Source of the DNA: Sulfurivirga caldicuralii
GTDB taxonomy: Bacteria > Pseudomonadota > Gammaproteobacteria > Thiomicrospirales > Thiomicrospiraceae
Reading direction: 5' to 3'
DNA length: 17,351 nucleotides
NCBI GenBank assembly: GCA_015661715.1
Contig: DQVN01000004.1
Span: 1 to 17,351, forward strand
Shown here: positions 8,716 through 16,374 of the stretch, one piece after another
How positions within the stretch are numbered: the stretch's first letter is position 1
How the letters are laid out: the number at the start of each line of letters is the position of its first letter
Position numbers and translations under genes: made by a program
The notes under the pieces: model-generated
What the model saw: the letters and a program-made list of their open reading frames with translations, nothing else
What the model was told of the DNA's origin: nothing
The model's database searches: none

Positions 8716-8744
8716 TTTATACCTGCTTTTACGCCCTAAGTCAA
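8716..8744 (-). promoter_or_regulatory. Sigma70-type promoter for speDE
   Basis: The minus strand reads TTGACT (8744-8739), a 17-nt spacer, then TATAAA (8721-8716), so both boxes are close to consensus at ideal spacing. The expected transcription start is near 8709, giving a leader of about 150 nt before speD at 8559. The region lies between the osmC stop (8778) and speD, where a new transcription unit is plausible. Confidence 0.65.
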
Positions 8745-8777
8745 TCATTAGAACAACTTACAAACGGGAAATTGCGC

Positions 8778-9203
8778 TTAGTCAACTTCCTCGATGGTAA
8801 AGTCGTGGGTCATGGCCGCCGCTTGCTCCAACATTCTGGATACGGAGCAGTACTTTTCCGCCGACAGCTTCACCGCCCGCTCCACCTTCTTCGCATCCAG
8901 ATTTTTCCCGGAGACAATATAGTGCACATGGATTTTGGTATACACCTTGGGCACCGTATCGGCCCGCTCAGCGGAAACCTCCACCCGACAACCGCGCACA
9001 TCCTGACCCGCTTTTTGCAGGATCACAATCACATCCACCGTGGTGCAGCCGCCCAACCCGGCCAGTACCAGCTCCATGGGGCGCGGCCCCAAGTTCTGAC
9101 CGCCCACATCCGGCGGCCCATCCATAACCAGCCCATGACCTGAGGCGGTCTCCGCCAACATGGTCAGATGATCCACCCACTTGACCGTCGCCACCTTGTC
9201 CAT
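8778..9203 (-). CDS. OsmC/Ohr family protein (YhfA-like)
   Basis: Small cytoplasmic protein of the OsmC/Ohr superfamily, whose characterised members reduce organic hydroperoxides with two cysteines. It has 141 residues. Cys53 lies in AGLGGCTTVDV, the usual first-cysteine context, and Cys119 lies in SAEKYCSVSRML, matching the second conserved cysteine (YC..H/S). The DGPPDVGGQNLGPRPMELVLAGL stretch and the overall pattern are closest to the E. coli YhfA subgroup, whose physiological substrate is not established. An AAGGAG ribosome binding site overlaps the trpC stop, and the start codon follows that stop by 3 nt, so it is co-transcribed with trpC. An OsmC gene between trpC and speD also appears in Pseudomonas-type clusters, from memory. 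Peroxidase activity is inferred from the family. Confidence 0.9.
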   Translation of the reverse strand: MDKVATVKWVDHLTMLAETASGHGLVMDGPPDVGGQNLGPRPMELVLAGLGGCTTVDVIVILQKAGQDVRGCRVEVSAERADTVPKVYTKIHVHYIVSGKNLDAKKVERAVKLSAEKYCSVSRMLEQAAAMTHDFTIEEVD

Positions 9204-9206
9204 GAT

Positions 9207-10013
9207 CTACTCCTTGAAAAACAGTTCCGCCAATTTCTCACCCGGATCCGGCGCCCGCATAAACGCCTCGCCCACCAAAAAAGCATGCACACCGTGTTGG
9301 CGCATCAGTGCCACATCTTCCTCCCTGAGGATGCCGCTTTCCGTAATCACCAGCCGGTCATCCGGAATCATGGGCAACAAGTCCAGCGTGGTGCTGAGGC
9401 TTACCGCAAAAGAGTGCAGATTGCGATTATTTATGCCCACCATCTGCAATGGCGTGTTCAGCGCCAAGGTGCGCGCCAGCTCTTTCTGATTGTGCACCTC
9501 CACCAATACGGCCATGCCATAATCATGGGCAGCGGCAGCCAACTCATCCATCTGCGCATCAGAGAGACAGGCGGCAATCAGCAGAATGCAGTCGGCACCC
9601 ATGGCGCGCGCCTCTACTACCTGATAAGGGTCAATCATGAAATCTTTACGCAGCACGGGTAAACCGGACGCGGCGCGGGCCTGTTGCAGGTATTCCGGTG
9701 CCCCCTGGAAGAAATCCCGATCCGTGAGCACAGACAAACAGGCCGCCCCCTGGCAGGCATAACTGCGCGCTATGGCGGCAGGATCGAAATCCGCCCGCAA
9801 CACGCCTTTTGAAGGGGATGCTTTTTTGATTTCCGCAATCACAGCGCTACGCCCTTCAGCCAGCTTGCTGCGCAAACTGCCGACAAAATCACGCACCACC
9901 GGCGCGCTAGCCGCCCGCGCCTCCAGCTCATCGAGGGGCACCGAAACCTTGGCATCCGCCACTTCCGCCTGCTTCCGCGCAATGATTTTTTTTAGAATGG
10001 TGGGTGTAGCCAT
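9207..10013 (-). CDS. trpC: Indole-3-glycerol phosphate synthase
   Basis: Converts CdRP (1-(2-carboxyphenylamino)-1-deoxyribulose 5-phosphate) to indole-3-glycerol phosphate in tryptophan synthesis; cytoplasmic (beta/alpha)8 barrel. It has 268 residues and is monofunctional: no TrpF domain is fused as in E. coli. Motifs: [12 protein letters not shown] (59-70) with the catalytic Glu61/Lys63 region, VLTD (95-98), LRKDF (121-125) with the catalytic Lys123, VEVH (171-174), INNRNL (194-199), TESGI (224-228) and FLVGEA (245-250). I place the start at 10013 ([14 protein letters not shown]), which aligns with the usual N-terminus of the family. The frame is open further upstream to 10145, but that extension is unlike TrpC. 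The chosen start has a weak ribosome binding site. It lies 37 nt downstream of the small ORF and 3 nt upstream of osmC. Confidence 0.95.
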   Translation of the reverse strand: MATPTILKKIIARKQAEVADAKVSVPLDELEARAASAPVVRDFVGSLRSKLAEGRSAVIAEIKKASPSKGVLRADFDPAAIARSYACQGAACLSVLTDRDFFQGAPEYLQQARAASGLPVLRKDFMIDPYQVVEARAMGADCILLIAACLSDAQMDELAAAAHDYGMAVLVEVHNQKELARTLALNTPLQMVGINNRNLHSFAVSLSTTLDLLPMIPDDRLVITESGILREEDVALMRQHGVHAFLVGEAFMRAPDPGEKLAELFFKE

Positions 10014-10050
10014 TTTTGCAGAATCTGGCACCATTGGGAAAAGATGAGGC

Positions 10051-10239
10051 TCATTGATGTCGGCCGAAAACCTGCTCAAAACGCCGTTGCAGATCAAGCT
10101 GCGTTTCAATCCGCGTGGTGACCCCTTCCAGACGGGCACTACCAATCACGGATGATTTGATCACATCGGCTTGTTGTTGCCGATGACCATAGGGGCGATG
10201 AGACTGGGTATGTGGCTGCGTTTTAGATGCAACAGGCAT
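10051..10239 (-). CDS. Small protein of unknown function with a Fic-inhibitor-like motif
   Basis: A 62-codon ORF between trpD and trpC in the same direction. ATG at 10239 has AGGG 7 nt upstream, a credible ribosome binding site. The first 25 residues are rich in His, Gln and Arg and look disordered. From about residue 26 to 62 a helical segment is likely ([15 protein letters not shown] then [17 protein letters not shown]). Ser34-x-x-x-Glu38-Gly39 in SARLEG fits the S/TxxxE(G/N) pattern of the inhibitory helix of Fic-domain AMP-transferases, and the following charged helix recalls small VbhA-like antitoxins. No Fic gene is in the window. The short motif can occur by chance, so a regulator, a free-standing antitoxin homologue or an uncharacterised small protein all remain possible. 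I do not recognise a named family with certainty. Confidence 0.55.
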   Translation of the reverse strand: MPVASKTQPHTQSHRPYGHRQQQADVIKSSVIGSARLEGVTTRIETQLDLQRRFEQVFGRHQ

Positions 10240-10288
10240 AAGCGCACCCTAACAAGACAAGAAAATAATTGCAGTAGTGTAACATAGG

Positions 10289-11314
10289 CTATGTGCCATA
10301 TTCTTGCGTCATGGCAACAAACGCATCCAGTTTCTCCTGCGCTGCGCCGCTGGCCAGCAACTGGCGGGCATGGGCCACACCTTCAGCGAAACTATCGTCA
10401 ATACCGGCCACATACAGGGCCGCACCGGCATTGAGGGCGATAATGTCGCTGTGGGGGCCAGGCTCACCAGCAAAGGCGCTGCGGATCATCTGCAGGCTCT
10501 GTTGCGCATTGCTGACCTTGAGCGGCGCCAGGGAATCATGGGCCGCATCAAAATCCGCCGGATCGATCCACCAGGGCTTGATCTGTCCATTCTTCAATTC
10601 ACTGACCCGTGTGGGGCTGGCAATGCTGATCTCATCCAGCCCATCATCGGCATGCACCACCATCACATGTCGGCTACCCAAACTATCCAGCACCTGGGTG
10701 AATACATCGCACAGTGCCTCATCATAGACGCCCAATACCTGATTGGGTGCGCCAGCCGGATTGGTCAACGGCCCCAATAAATTGAAAATGGTGCGCACAC
10801 CCAGCTCCTTACGCGGGCCGACGACATGTTTCATGGCGCTGTGGTGTCTGGGCGCGAACATAAAGCCCACCCCCAATGTTTCCACACATTCAGCCACCTG
10901 CGCCGGCGTCAGGTTCAGGTTGACGCCGGCGGCCTCTAACACATCTGCCGAGCCGGTGCTGCTGGAGACGGAGCGGTTGCCATGCTTGGCCACTTTCGCC
11001 CCGCCGGCTGCGGCGACAAAGGCCACTGCGGTGGAAATATTGAAGGTGCTGGCGCCATCGCCGCCAGTCCCGCAGGTATCCACCAGATGCTCGGTGCTGC
11101 CCACCGGCACCTTCTCAGCAAGCTCGCGCATCACCTGAGCGGCGGCGGCGATCTCCTGTGGCGTCTCGCCTTTCATGCGCAACGCCACCAGGATGGCGCC
11201 GATCTGCGCATCCGTGGCCTCGCCCTGCATCAGGGCGCGCATCAGTGCCTGCATTTGCGGTTGCGACAGATCCTCGCGCTGCAACAGCTTATTCAGCGTA
11301 GCCGGTAAATTCAT
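10289..11314 (-). CDS. trpD: Anthranilate phosphoribosyltransferase
   Basis: Transfers the phosphoribosyl group from PRPP to anthranilate, the second committed step to tryptophan. It has 341 residues, standard for the family. The N-terminal helical domain (about 1-70) is followed by the PRPP/Mg loop [18 protein letters not shown] (78-95), then [21 protein letters not shown] (110-130), which binds both substrates, and [33 protein letters not shown] (154-186), with the anthranilate-binding Arg and phosphate contacts. The start overlaps the trpG stop by 4 bp (ATGA), and GGAG lies 8 nt upstream inside trpG. It is not fused to TrpG, unlike the E. coli TrpGD protein. About 49 nt separate it from the next small ORF. 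Confidence 0.97.
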   Translation of the reverse strand: MNLPATLNKLLQREDLSQPQMQALMRALMQGEATDAQIGAILVALRMKGETPQEIAAAAQVMRELAEKVPVGSTEHLVDTCGTGGDGASTFNISTAVAFVAAAGGAKVAKHGNRSVSSSTGSADVLEAAGVNLNLTPAQVAECVETLGVGFMFAPRHHSAMKHVVGPRKELGVRTIFNLLGPLTNPAGAPNQVLGVYDEALCDVFTQVLDSLGSRHVMVVHADDGLDEISIASPTRVSELKNGQIKPWWIDPADFDAAHDSLAPLKVSNAQQSLQMIRSAFAGEPGPHSDIIALNAGAALYVAGIDDSFAEGVAHARQLLASGAAQEKLDAFVAMTQEYGT

Positions 11315-11895
11315 CGGTTCTGCTCCAGAAAGTTACTCAACATGGCATGTCCGGCTTCTGTGAGGATGGACTCTGGATGGAACTGCACCCCCTCCACCGG
11401 CAGGGTTTTGTGCCGCACCCCCATGATTTCATCAGGCTGACCCGCTTCCGTCTGCGTCCAGGCGGTCACCTCCAGCACATCCGGCAGACTCTGCCAGTCG
11501 ATCACCAGGGAGTGATAACGGGTCACCGTGACCGGATTCTCCACCCCTTTGAACACCCCCTGGTCAGTATGCCATACCGGCGAGGTTTTACCATGCATCA
11601 CGGTTCGGGCGCGCACGATTTTGCCGCCGAAGGCCTGACCGATGGACTGATGCCCGAGGCAGACGCCGAAAATGGGAATCTTGCCAGCGAAGTGGCGGAT
11701 AGCCGCCACCGAAATGCCCGCCTCATTGGGCGTGCAAGGGCCAGGCGAAATGACCAGATAATCCGGTTTGAGGCGCTCGATCTCCGCCAGGGTAATCTGG
11801 TCATTGCGATACACCTCCACCTTCTGGCCCAGCTCGCCAAAATACTGCACCAGGTTATAGGTGAAAGAGTCATAGTTATCGATCATCAACAGCAT
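11311..11895 (-). CDS. trpG: Anthranilate synthase component II (glutamine amidotransferase)
   Basis: Supplies ammonia from glutamine to TrpE; class I glutamine amidotransferase of 194 residues. The catalytic Cys79 is in [15 protein letters not shown] (77-91), and the His173/Glu175 pair is in VQFHPESI. The oxyanion-strand motif [11 protein letters not shown] (50-60) is present. The start is taken at 11895 ([14 protein letters not shown]), which matches the family N-terminus and has GAGG 8 nt upstream; the frame runs open to 11949, but that segment is not amidotransferase-like. TrpG of some bacteria is shared with folate synthesis (PabA role); its position beside trpE favours tryptophan, but amphibolic use cannot be excluded. 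A 20-codon ORF fills the 69-nt gap to trpE. Confidence 0.96.
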   Translation of the reverse strand: MLLMIDNYDSFTYNLVQYFGELGQKVEVYRNDQITLAEIERLKPDYLVISPGPCTPNEAGISVAAIRHFAGKIPIFGVCLGHQSIGQAFGGKIVRARTVMHGKTSPVWHTDQGVFKGVENPVTVTRYHSLVIDWQSLPDVLEVTAWTQTEAGQPDEIMGVRHKTLPVEGVQFHPESILTEAGHAMLSNFLEQNR

Positions 11896-11905
11896 GGTTT
11901 CATCC

Positions 11906-11968
11906 TCAAAGCAGGCGCTCACCCTGACGCTGCAGCTTGTCCAGCGCACTATGCACCCGATCGTTCAT
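11906..11968 (-). CDS. Very short ORF (20 codons) coupled to the trpE stop codon
   Basis: Its ATG overlaps the trpE stop codon in an ATGA arrangement (11968-11965), and its TGA falls at 11908-11906, just before the trpG ribosome binding site. The predicted peptide begins [13 protein letters not shown] and is a likely amphipathic, basic helix. It contains no tryptophan codons, so it is not a classic trp leader. It could be a coupling ORF that keeps ribosomes moving from trpE to trpG, or a chance frame. Its frame differs from that of trpG, so it is not an N-terminal extension of TrpG. Confidence 0.3.
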   Translation of the reverse strand: MNDRVHSALDKLQRQGERLL

Positions 11969-13443
11969 GGCTTCAACCCCTGGCTGACAAACTGGGCGGC
12001 GCGGAACAGGGCGCGGGCCTTGTTCATGGTCTCTTTCCACTCCAGCTCAGGGATGGAGTCGGCCACCACGCCGGCGCCAGCCTGAATATGCAGGCGGTTG
12101 TCCTTGAGCACGGCGGTGCGGATGGCGATGGCGGTGTCCATATTGCCGTGCCAGCCCAGATAACCCACCGCCCCGGCATAGATGCCTCGGCGCACCGGCT
12201 CAAGCTCGTCAATGATCTCCATGGCGCGGATCTTGGGCGCGCCGGAAACAGTCCCGGCTGGAAAGGTGGCTTTGAGCACATCCATGGCGCCCAGGCCCGC
12301 TTTCAACCGGCCCGTCACATTGGAGACAATGTGCATCACATGGGAGTAGCGCTCGATCACCATCTTGTCTGTCAGTTTGACACTACCCAGCTCAGCGATG
12401 CGACCCACATCATTGCGCCCCAAGTCGATCAACATCAGATGCTCGGCGATCTCCTTGGGATCATTGAGCAACTCCGCCTCCAATGCCCGGTCCTGTTCGG
12501 GCGTGGCGCCGCGCTTGCGCGTGCCGGCGATGGGGCGCACGGTTACCTCATCCCCTTCCAGACGCACCAGAATTTCCGGCGATGAACCCACCACCTGATG
12601 ATCATCCAGATCCAGATAATACATATAGGGGGACGGGTTGAGGTGGCGCAGCGCCCGGTACAAATCCATGCTGTGGGCCTGATCGTAGGGCACCGACAGC
12701 CGCTGGGAAATGACCACCTGCATCACATCCCCGGCAAGAATATAATCCTTGATCCGCTCCACTGCCGCCTTAAAGGCTTCCTCGCCAAAGCTGGAGACAA
12801 ACTGGCTTTCATCCAGCGCTTCGGCCAAAGGCGCATCCTGCGGCACGACCAACGGCTGGCGCAGTTTCTGCTGTAATGCATCTAAGCGTGCCTGCGCCGC
12901 CTCATAGCTGCCTGGCCTATTGGGATCCGCATGGACGATCAGGTGTACCTGACCGGAGAGGTTATCGAACACCACCACCTCTTCCGAGCGCAGCAACAGG
13001 ATATCCGGCGTACCCAAAGGGTCATGGGGCGGCGCGCTGTCCGCCAAGCGCGGCTCGATCAGGCGCACCGTATCATAGCCGAAATAACCCACCAACCCAC
13101 CATGGAAACGGGGCAGACCCGGGCGTTCCGCCACGCGCACACGACGACGGTAGGCCTCGATCCATGCCAAAGGGTCGTCAACCGCCTCATCCAACACTAC
13201 CTGCCCACCCACCCATTGGCGCACGCGGTGCCCGCGCACTTCGATACGCTCCCGACTAGGCAGGCCGATAATAGAATAGCGCCCCCACTTCTCCCCGCCC
13301 TGCACCGACTCCAGCAGATAGGCCCAAGGCCCATCCACCAACTTGTGCCACACGCTCAAAGGCGTGTCGAAATCGGACAGCAGCGTGCGCACCAACGGCA
13401 CACGGTCATAGTCGGTCAGGGCGTAGAAGTCGGCGGCTTGCAT
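11965..13443 (-). CDS. trpE: Anthranilate synthase component I
   Basis: Converts chorismate to anthranilate, using ammonia from TrpG; first committed step of tryptophan synthesis. It has 492 residues, the normal length. The N-terminal regulatory domain has [18 protein letters not shown] (43-60), the segment that holds the LLES tryptophan-feedback site of the family. The chorismate-binding domain (about 220-490) shows [10 protein letters not shown] (288-297), [10 protein letters not shown] (303-312), [22 protein letters not shown] (324-345), [12 protein letters not shown] (393-404) and [19 protein letters not shown] (454-472). The retained TrpG-dependent features and the adjacent trpG argue for TrpE rather than PabB or isochorismate synthase. 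The start at 13443 lies 7 nt after the gph stop, with GGGGA overlapping the end of gph. This places it in one transcription unit with gph. Confidence 0.97.
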   Translation of the reverse strand: MQAADFYALTDYDRVPLVRTLLSDFDTPLSVWHKLVDGPWAYLLESVQGGEKWGRYSIIGLPSRERIEVRGHRVRQWVGGQVVLDEAVDDPLAWIEAYRRRVRVAERPGLPRFHGGLVGYFGYDTVRLIEPRLADSAPPHDPLGTPDILLLRSEEVVVFDNLSGQVHLIVHADPNRPGSYEAAQARLDALQQKLRQPLVVPQDAPLAEALDESQFVSSFGEEAFKAAVERIKDYILAGDVMQVVISQRLSVPYDQAHSMDLYRALRHLNPSPYMYYLDLDDHQVVGSSPEILVRLEGDEVTVRPIAGTRKRGATPEQDRALEAELLNDPKEIAEHLMLIDLGRNDVGRIAELGSVKLTDKMVIERYSHVMHIVSNVTGRLKAGLGAMDVLKATFPAGTVSGAPKIRAMEIIDELEPVRRGIYAGAVGYLGWHGNMDTAIAIRTAVLKDNRLHIQAGAGVVADSIPELEWKETMNKARALFRAAQFVSQGLKP

Positions 13444-13450
13444 GGCGTGT

Positions 13451-14134
13451 TTATTCCCCTTTTGCCTTGAGATATTTGGGCAGATCCGCCATGGAATCGA
13501 TCAACACATCCGGATTGTAATGGCGAATGTCCTCACCGTGGTTATAACCATAGGGCAGACAGAAGATATGAAAGCCCGCCGCCCGTGCCGCTTTGACATC
13601 GGACTTGGAATCACCGATCATCAGCGCATGATCCGGGCTCACCCCCATCTGTTCCGCCGCATACAGCAACGGCGCCGGATCGGGCTTTTTCTTGCTGCAG
13701 GTATCTCCGCTGACCACCACATCAAAGTAGTCATACAGGCCTTTATCCTGCAACAGGGGCACGGTAAACGCCTCGGCTTTATTGGTGACACAGCTCAACC
13801 TATAGTCATTCTCCTTCAACCACCTCAACCCTTCCAGCACACCAGGATACACCTGAGAGCGCTTAGAGGTGTTTTCCTTATACAACTGCAGAAAGATGGG
13901 ATAGGCTTTGGCAAACAATGCTTCATCCGGCTCTCCCTCAAGGGCGTTGATCAGCGCCCGCCGCACCAGGCGCTCCACCCCATTGCCCACCCAGTTGCGC
14001 ACCGCCGCTTCCGCTCGGGGCGGCATGTCCAACTGCTTCAGCATCTCATCGACACAGTAGGTCAGATCAGGTACCGAATCAATCAGGGTGCCATCCAGAT
14101 CGATGAGAACAAAATCCGGGCGGATCTTTTCCAT
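13451..14134 (-). CDS. gph: Phosphoglycolate phosphatase
   Basis: HAD-superfamily phosphatase that hydrolyses 2-phosphoglycolate, formed by RubisCO oxygenation in autotrophs or during repair of DNA 3'-phosphoglycolate ends. It has 227 residues, typical. HAD motif I is DLDGTLIDS (12-20) with nucleophile Asp12 and Asp14, motif II includes Thr117 in CVTNK, motif III includes the Lys148-150 run in KKKPDP, and motif IV is IGDSKSDV (173-180) with Asp175 and Asp179. A helical cap domain spans about 20-95. The start at 14134 has GGGG 7 nt upstream. The rpe-gph order is conserved in gammaproteobacteria, and here gph runs directly into trpE. Substrate is inferred from context, because HAD paralogues with other substrates look alike. 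Confidence 0.92.
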   Translation of the reverse strand: MEKIRPDFVLIDLDGTLIDSVPDLTYCVDEMLKQLDMPPRAEAAVRNWVGNGVERLVRRALINALEGEPDEALFAKAYPIFLQLYKENTSKRSQVYPGVLEGLRWLKENDYRLSCVTNKAEAFTVPLLQDKGLYDYFDVVVSGDTCSKKKPDPAPLLYAAEQMGVSPDHALMIGDSKSDVKAARAAGFHIFCLPYGYNHGEDIRHYNPDVLIDSMADLPKYLKAKGE

Positions 14135-14166
14135 AATGTAGCCCCGTCTTTATCTTATAAAACACA

Positions 14167-14187
14167 ATCCCCGCCGATGGCGGGGAT
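14167..14187 (-). terminator. Hairpin between rpe and gph, terminator-like
   Basis: ATCCCCGCC (14167-14175) and GGCGGGGAT (14179-14187) form a perfect 9-bp stem with a 3-nt loop. On the minus strand it is followed by TGTGTTTTAT, a moderate U-tract, and then the gph ribosome binding site. It could terminate part of the rpe transcript, reducing gph-trp expression from the rpe promoter, or could protect mRNA ends. Confidence 0.5.
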
Positions 14188-14208
14188 CATGAAACATGTA
14201 CATCACGC

Positions 14209-14916
14209 TCAGCCGACCTTAGCCAATGCTTCGCGCATTTGTGCAATCACCGTATCGAAACGGTTTGGATCTTTAGGATTGGCCTTGCCAAAAATACCGG
14301 AGCCGGACACAAAGGTATCACAGCCGGCCGCAGCCACTTCGGCAATGTTTTCCACCTTCACCCCGCCGTCGATCTCCAGGCGAATGTCATAACCACTCTC
14401 ATCGATGCGCTTGCGCGCCTCTTTCAACTTCTTAAGCGCCGTGGGAATAAAACTCTGCCCACCGAAGCCCGGGTTGACGGACATGATCAAAATCATGTCA
14501 ATCTTGTCCATCACATAGTCCAGATAATCCAACGGCGTCGCCGGGTTGAACACCAGGCCCGCCTTACATCCACTGTCGCGAATCAACTGCAATGAGCGGT
14601 CGATATGCTCAGAAGCCTCCGGGTGGAAGGTAATATAATCCGCGCCCGCATTGGCGAAATCAGGAATGATGCGATCCACCGGCTTGACCATCAGATGCAC
14701 ATCAATCGGCGCCTTCAGGCCCTCACGGCTCATATAGTTGGCCAATGACTCGCACACCAGCGGCCCAATGGTCAAGTTGGGCACATAGTGATTGTCCATC
14801 ACATCGAAATGCACCACATCCGCGCCGGCATTGAGCACATCTTTCACATCCTGACCCAACTGGGCAAAATCCGCCGACAGAATGGAAGGGGCAATCCAGT
14901 TCTCTTTTTTCGCCAT
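14209..14916 (-). CDS. rpe: Ribulose-phosphate 3-epimerase
   Basis: Interconverts ribulose 5-phosphate and xylulose 5-phosphate in the pentose phosphate pathway and the Calvin cycle; metal-dependent TIM barrel. It has 235 residues, slightly longer at the N-terminus than E. coli Rpe. Metal ligands expected in the family are visible: His36 and Asp38 in [14 protein letters not shown], His74 in DVHLMV, and Asp183 in LEIDGGV, with Asp38 and Asp183 also the acid/base pair. Phosphate-binding segments [10 protein letters not shown] (147-156) and FVSGSGIFG near the C-terminus are intact. The start at 14916 has AAGGA 9 nt upstream. It is divergent from the psiE-like gene across a gap of about 60 bp. 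It works in the same pathway as the transketolase at the other end of the window. Confidence 0.96.
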   Translation of the reverse strand: MAKKENWIAPSILSADFAQLGQDVKDVLNAGADVVHFDVMDNHYVPNLTIGPLVCESLANYMSREGLKAPIDVHLMVKPVDRIIPDFANAGADYITFHPEASEHIDRSLQLIRDSGCKAGLVFNPATPLDYLDYVMDKIDMILIMSVNPGFGGQSFIPTALKKLKEARKRIDESGYDIRLEIDGGVKVENIAEVAAAGCDTFVSGSGIFGKANPKDPNRFDTVIAQMREALAKVG

Positions 14917-14979
14917 GGCTCATATTCCTTTTGCTTTAAAATGATCCGATCCATTTTACCATGGGACAGAGATAGCCTT

Positions 14980-15471
14980 ATGTCAATGCTCAAAATTGCC
15001 CAAGGGGGAAAGCAGGTCATCCATCTGCTGGAGATCGTCGGCCTACTGATTATCGGCATAGCCACCATCTATGCCGCCGGCACGGATATTCTGCAGATGA
15101 TTGAAAGGCGAGAGGTCACCCTGGGCGACCTGCTCATGCTGTTTCTCTATCTGGAAGTGCTGGCCATGACCGCCCTTTATCTGGAATCGGGCAAGCTGCC
15201 CATCCGCCTGCCCCTCTACATTGCCATTGTGGCGCTGGCCCGCTTTTTGATCCTGGATATGAAAGAGCTGGACGCCACCGCCATGCTAATGATTGCCGCC
15301 ACCATTCTGGTGCTGGCCCTGGCCGTTTTAGCACTGCGCTACGGCAGCCTGAAATACCCCTACAAAGATCACCAGGACCGCTGGGGCAAGCGCCGCATGG
15401 GCACTGGACGCCAGGCGCCAGGACGCCATGCCGACAAGGCCTTTTCCAACCCTTCGCCTCATGAGGAGTAA
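14980..15471 (+). CDS. PsiE-family (phosphate-starvation-inducible) membrane protein
   Basis: Small inner-membrane protein of the PsiE family; E. coli PsiE is induced by phosphate starvation, but its molecular role is unknown. It has 163 residues: four predicted membrane segments at about 18-36, 50-68, 77-93 and 100-120, with the family-typical FLYLEVLAMTALYLESGKLPIRLPLY (55-80) and ARFLILDMK (87-95). The last 40 or so residues form a basic, hydrophilic tail (KYPYKDHQDRWGKRRMGTG...), longer than in the 136-residue E. coli protein. I chose ATG 14980. Its ribosome binding site is weak, and ATG 14986, or 14941 further upstream, are in-frame alternatives. It sits 9 nt upstream of purC, probably in one transcript. 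I saw no PHO box, although the space upstream is only about 60 bp. Confidence 0.82.
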   Translation: MSMLKIAQGGKQVIHLLEIVGLLIIGIATIYAAGTDILQMIERREVTLGDLLMLFLYLEVLAMTALYLESGKLPIRLPLYIAIVALARFLILDMKELDATAMLMIAATILVLALAVLALRYGSLKYPYKDHQDRWGKRRMGTGRQAPGRHADKAFSNPSPHEE

Positions 15472-15480
15472 GGAGCACCC

Positions 15481-16374
15481 ATGGACGCCGTCTTCGACAC
15501 CCACCTCACCAGCCTGCCGCTGCTTTCCCGCGGCAAGGTGCGGGATATTTACGCCATTGATGAAAAGCACATGCTGATTGTCACCACCGACCGCATCAGC
15601 GCCTTTGATGTTATCCTGCCTACTCCCATTCCTGGCAAGGGACGGATTCTCACTGAGCTGGCCGAGTTCTGGTTCAACCGCACCCGGCAGATCGTCCCCA
15701 ACCACCTGGCCCAGACGCTGGATATCACCCCCCATCTCACGCTGGCGGAGCGCAAACAGATCAGCCGTCGCGCCATGGTGGTGCGTAAACTCAAGCCCCT
15801 GCCCATTGAGGCCATCGTGCGCGGCTATTTGATAGGCTCCGGCTGGAAGGCCTATCAAGAAAACGGCACAGTATGCGGCATTGAACTCCCCGCAGGGCTG
15901 CGCCTGGCCGACAAGCTGCCCGAACCCATCTTCACCCCCTCCACCAAAGCGGAAGTGGGTGATCACGACATCAATATCTCCTATGCTGAGATGCAGCAGC
16001 GCATTGGCGCAGAACTTGCCGAGCAGGTACGCCAGATCAGCCTCCAGCTCTACACGCAGGCGGCCGACTATGCCCGCAAACGCGGCCTGATCATCGCCGA
16101 TACCAAGTTTGAATTCGGTCTGGATGAGGCCGGACAACTCTACCTGATCGACGAAATCCTCACCCCCGACAGTTCCCGCTTCTGGTCCGCCAAGGACTGG
16201 CAACCCGGCACCAACCCCAAAAGCTTCGACAAACAATATATTCGCGACTATCTGGAAAGCATCGATTGGGATAAGACGCTACCCGGCCCCGAGCTGCCGG
16301 ATGATGTGGTGAAAAAAACCATCGAAAAATACACTGAAGCCAAGGATCGCCTGATTGAAAACCCCGATGACTGA
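15481..16374 (+). CDS. purC: Phosphoribosylaminoimidazole-succinocarboxamide synthase (SAICAR synthetase)
   Basis: Joins CAIR and aspartate using ATP to make SAICAR in purine synthesis; cytoplasmic. It has 297 residues, the long form seen in yeast and many proteobacteria rather than the about 237-residue E. coli form. Motifs: RGKVRDIY (17-24), the glycine-rich ATP loop; TDRISAFDV (36-44); VRGYLIGSGW (113-122); FTPSTKAEVGDHD (151-163), which binds the substrate phosphate and aspartate; ADTKFEFG (206-213); and DEILTPDSSRFW (224-235) with the metal-binding acidic residues. A strong AAGGAG overlaps the psiE stop codon. The gene end overlaps the bioD start by 8 bp. It is an enzyme unrelated in pathway to its neighbours, so the operon may be only a conserved arrangement. 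Confidence 0.97.
   Translation: MDAVFDTHLTSLPLLSRGKVRDIYAIDEKHMLIVTTDRISAFDVILPTPIPGKGRILTELAEFWFNRTRQIVPNHLAQTLDITPHLTLAERKQISRRAMVVRKLKPLPIEAIVRGYLIGSGWKAYQENGTVCGIELPAGLRLADKLPEPIFTPSTKAEVGDHDINISYAEMQQRIGAELAEQVRQISLQLYTQAADYARKRGLIIADTKFEFGLDEAGQLYLIDEILTPDSSRFWSAKDWQPGTNPKSFDKQYIRDYLESIDWDKTLPGPELPDDVVKKTIEKYTEAKDRLIENPDD

Noticed and set aside
10014..10145. Upstream extension of trpC to 10145
   Set aside because: The extra N-terminal residues do not resemble TrpC, overlap the small ORF, and have no ribosome binding site. The family N-terminus begins at 10013.
14953..14986. TTGACA on the minus strand (14986-14981) as the -35 of an rpe promoter
   Set aside because: The nearest -10-like element (TAAAAT, 14958-14953) is 22 nt away, and at 17-19 nt there is no acceptable -10. 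Possible, but not supportable.
15328..16236. 302-codon minus-strand frame opposite purC
   Set aside because: purC is unmistakable on the plus strand. This frame has no matching domain or ribosome binding site and is best read as its antisense shadow.
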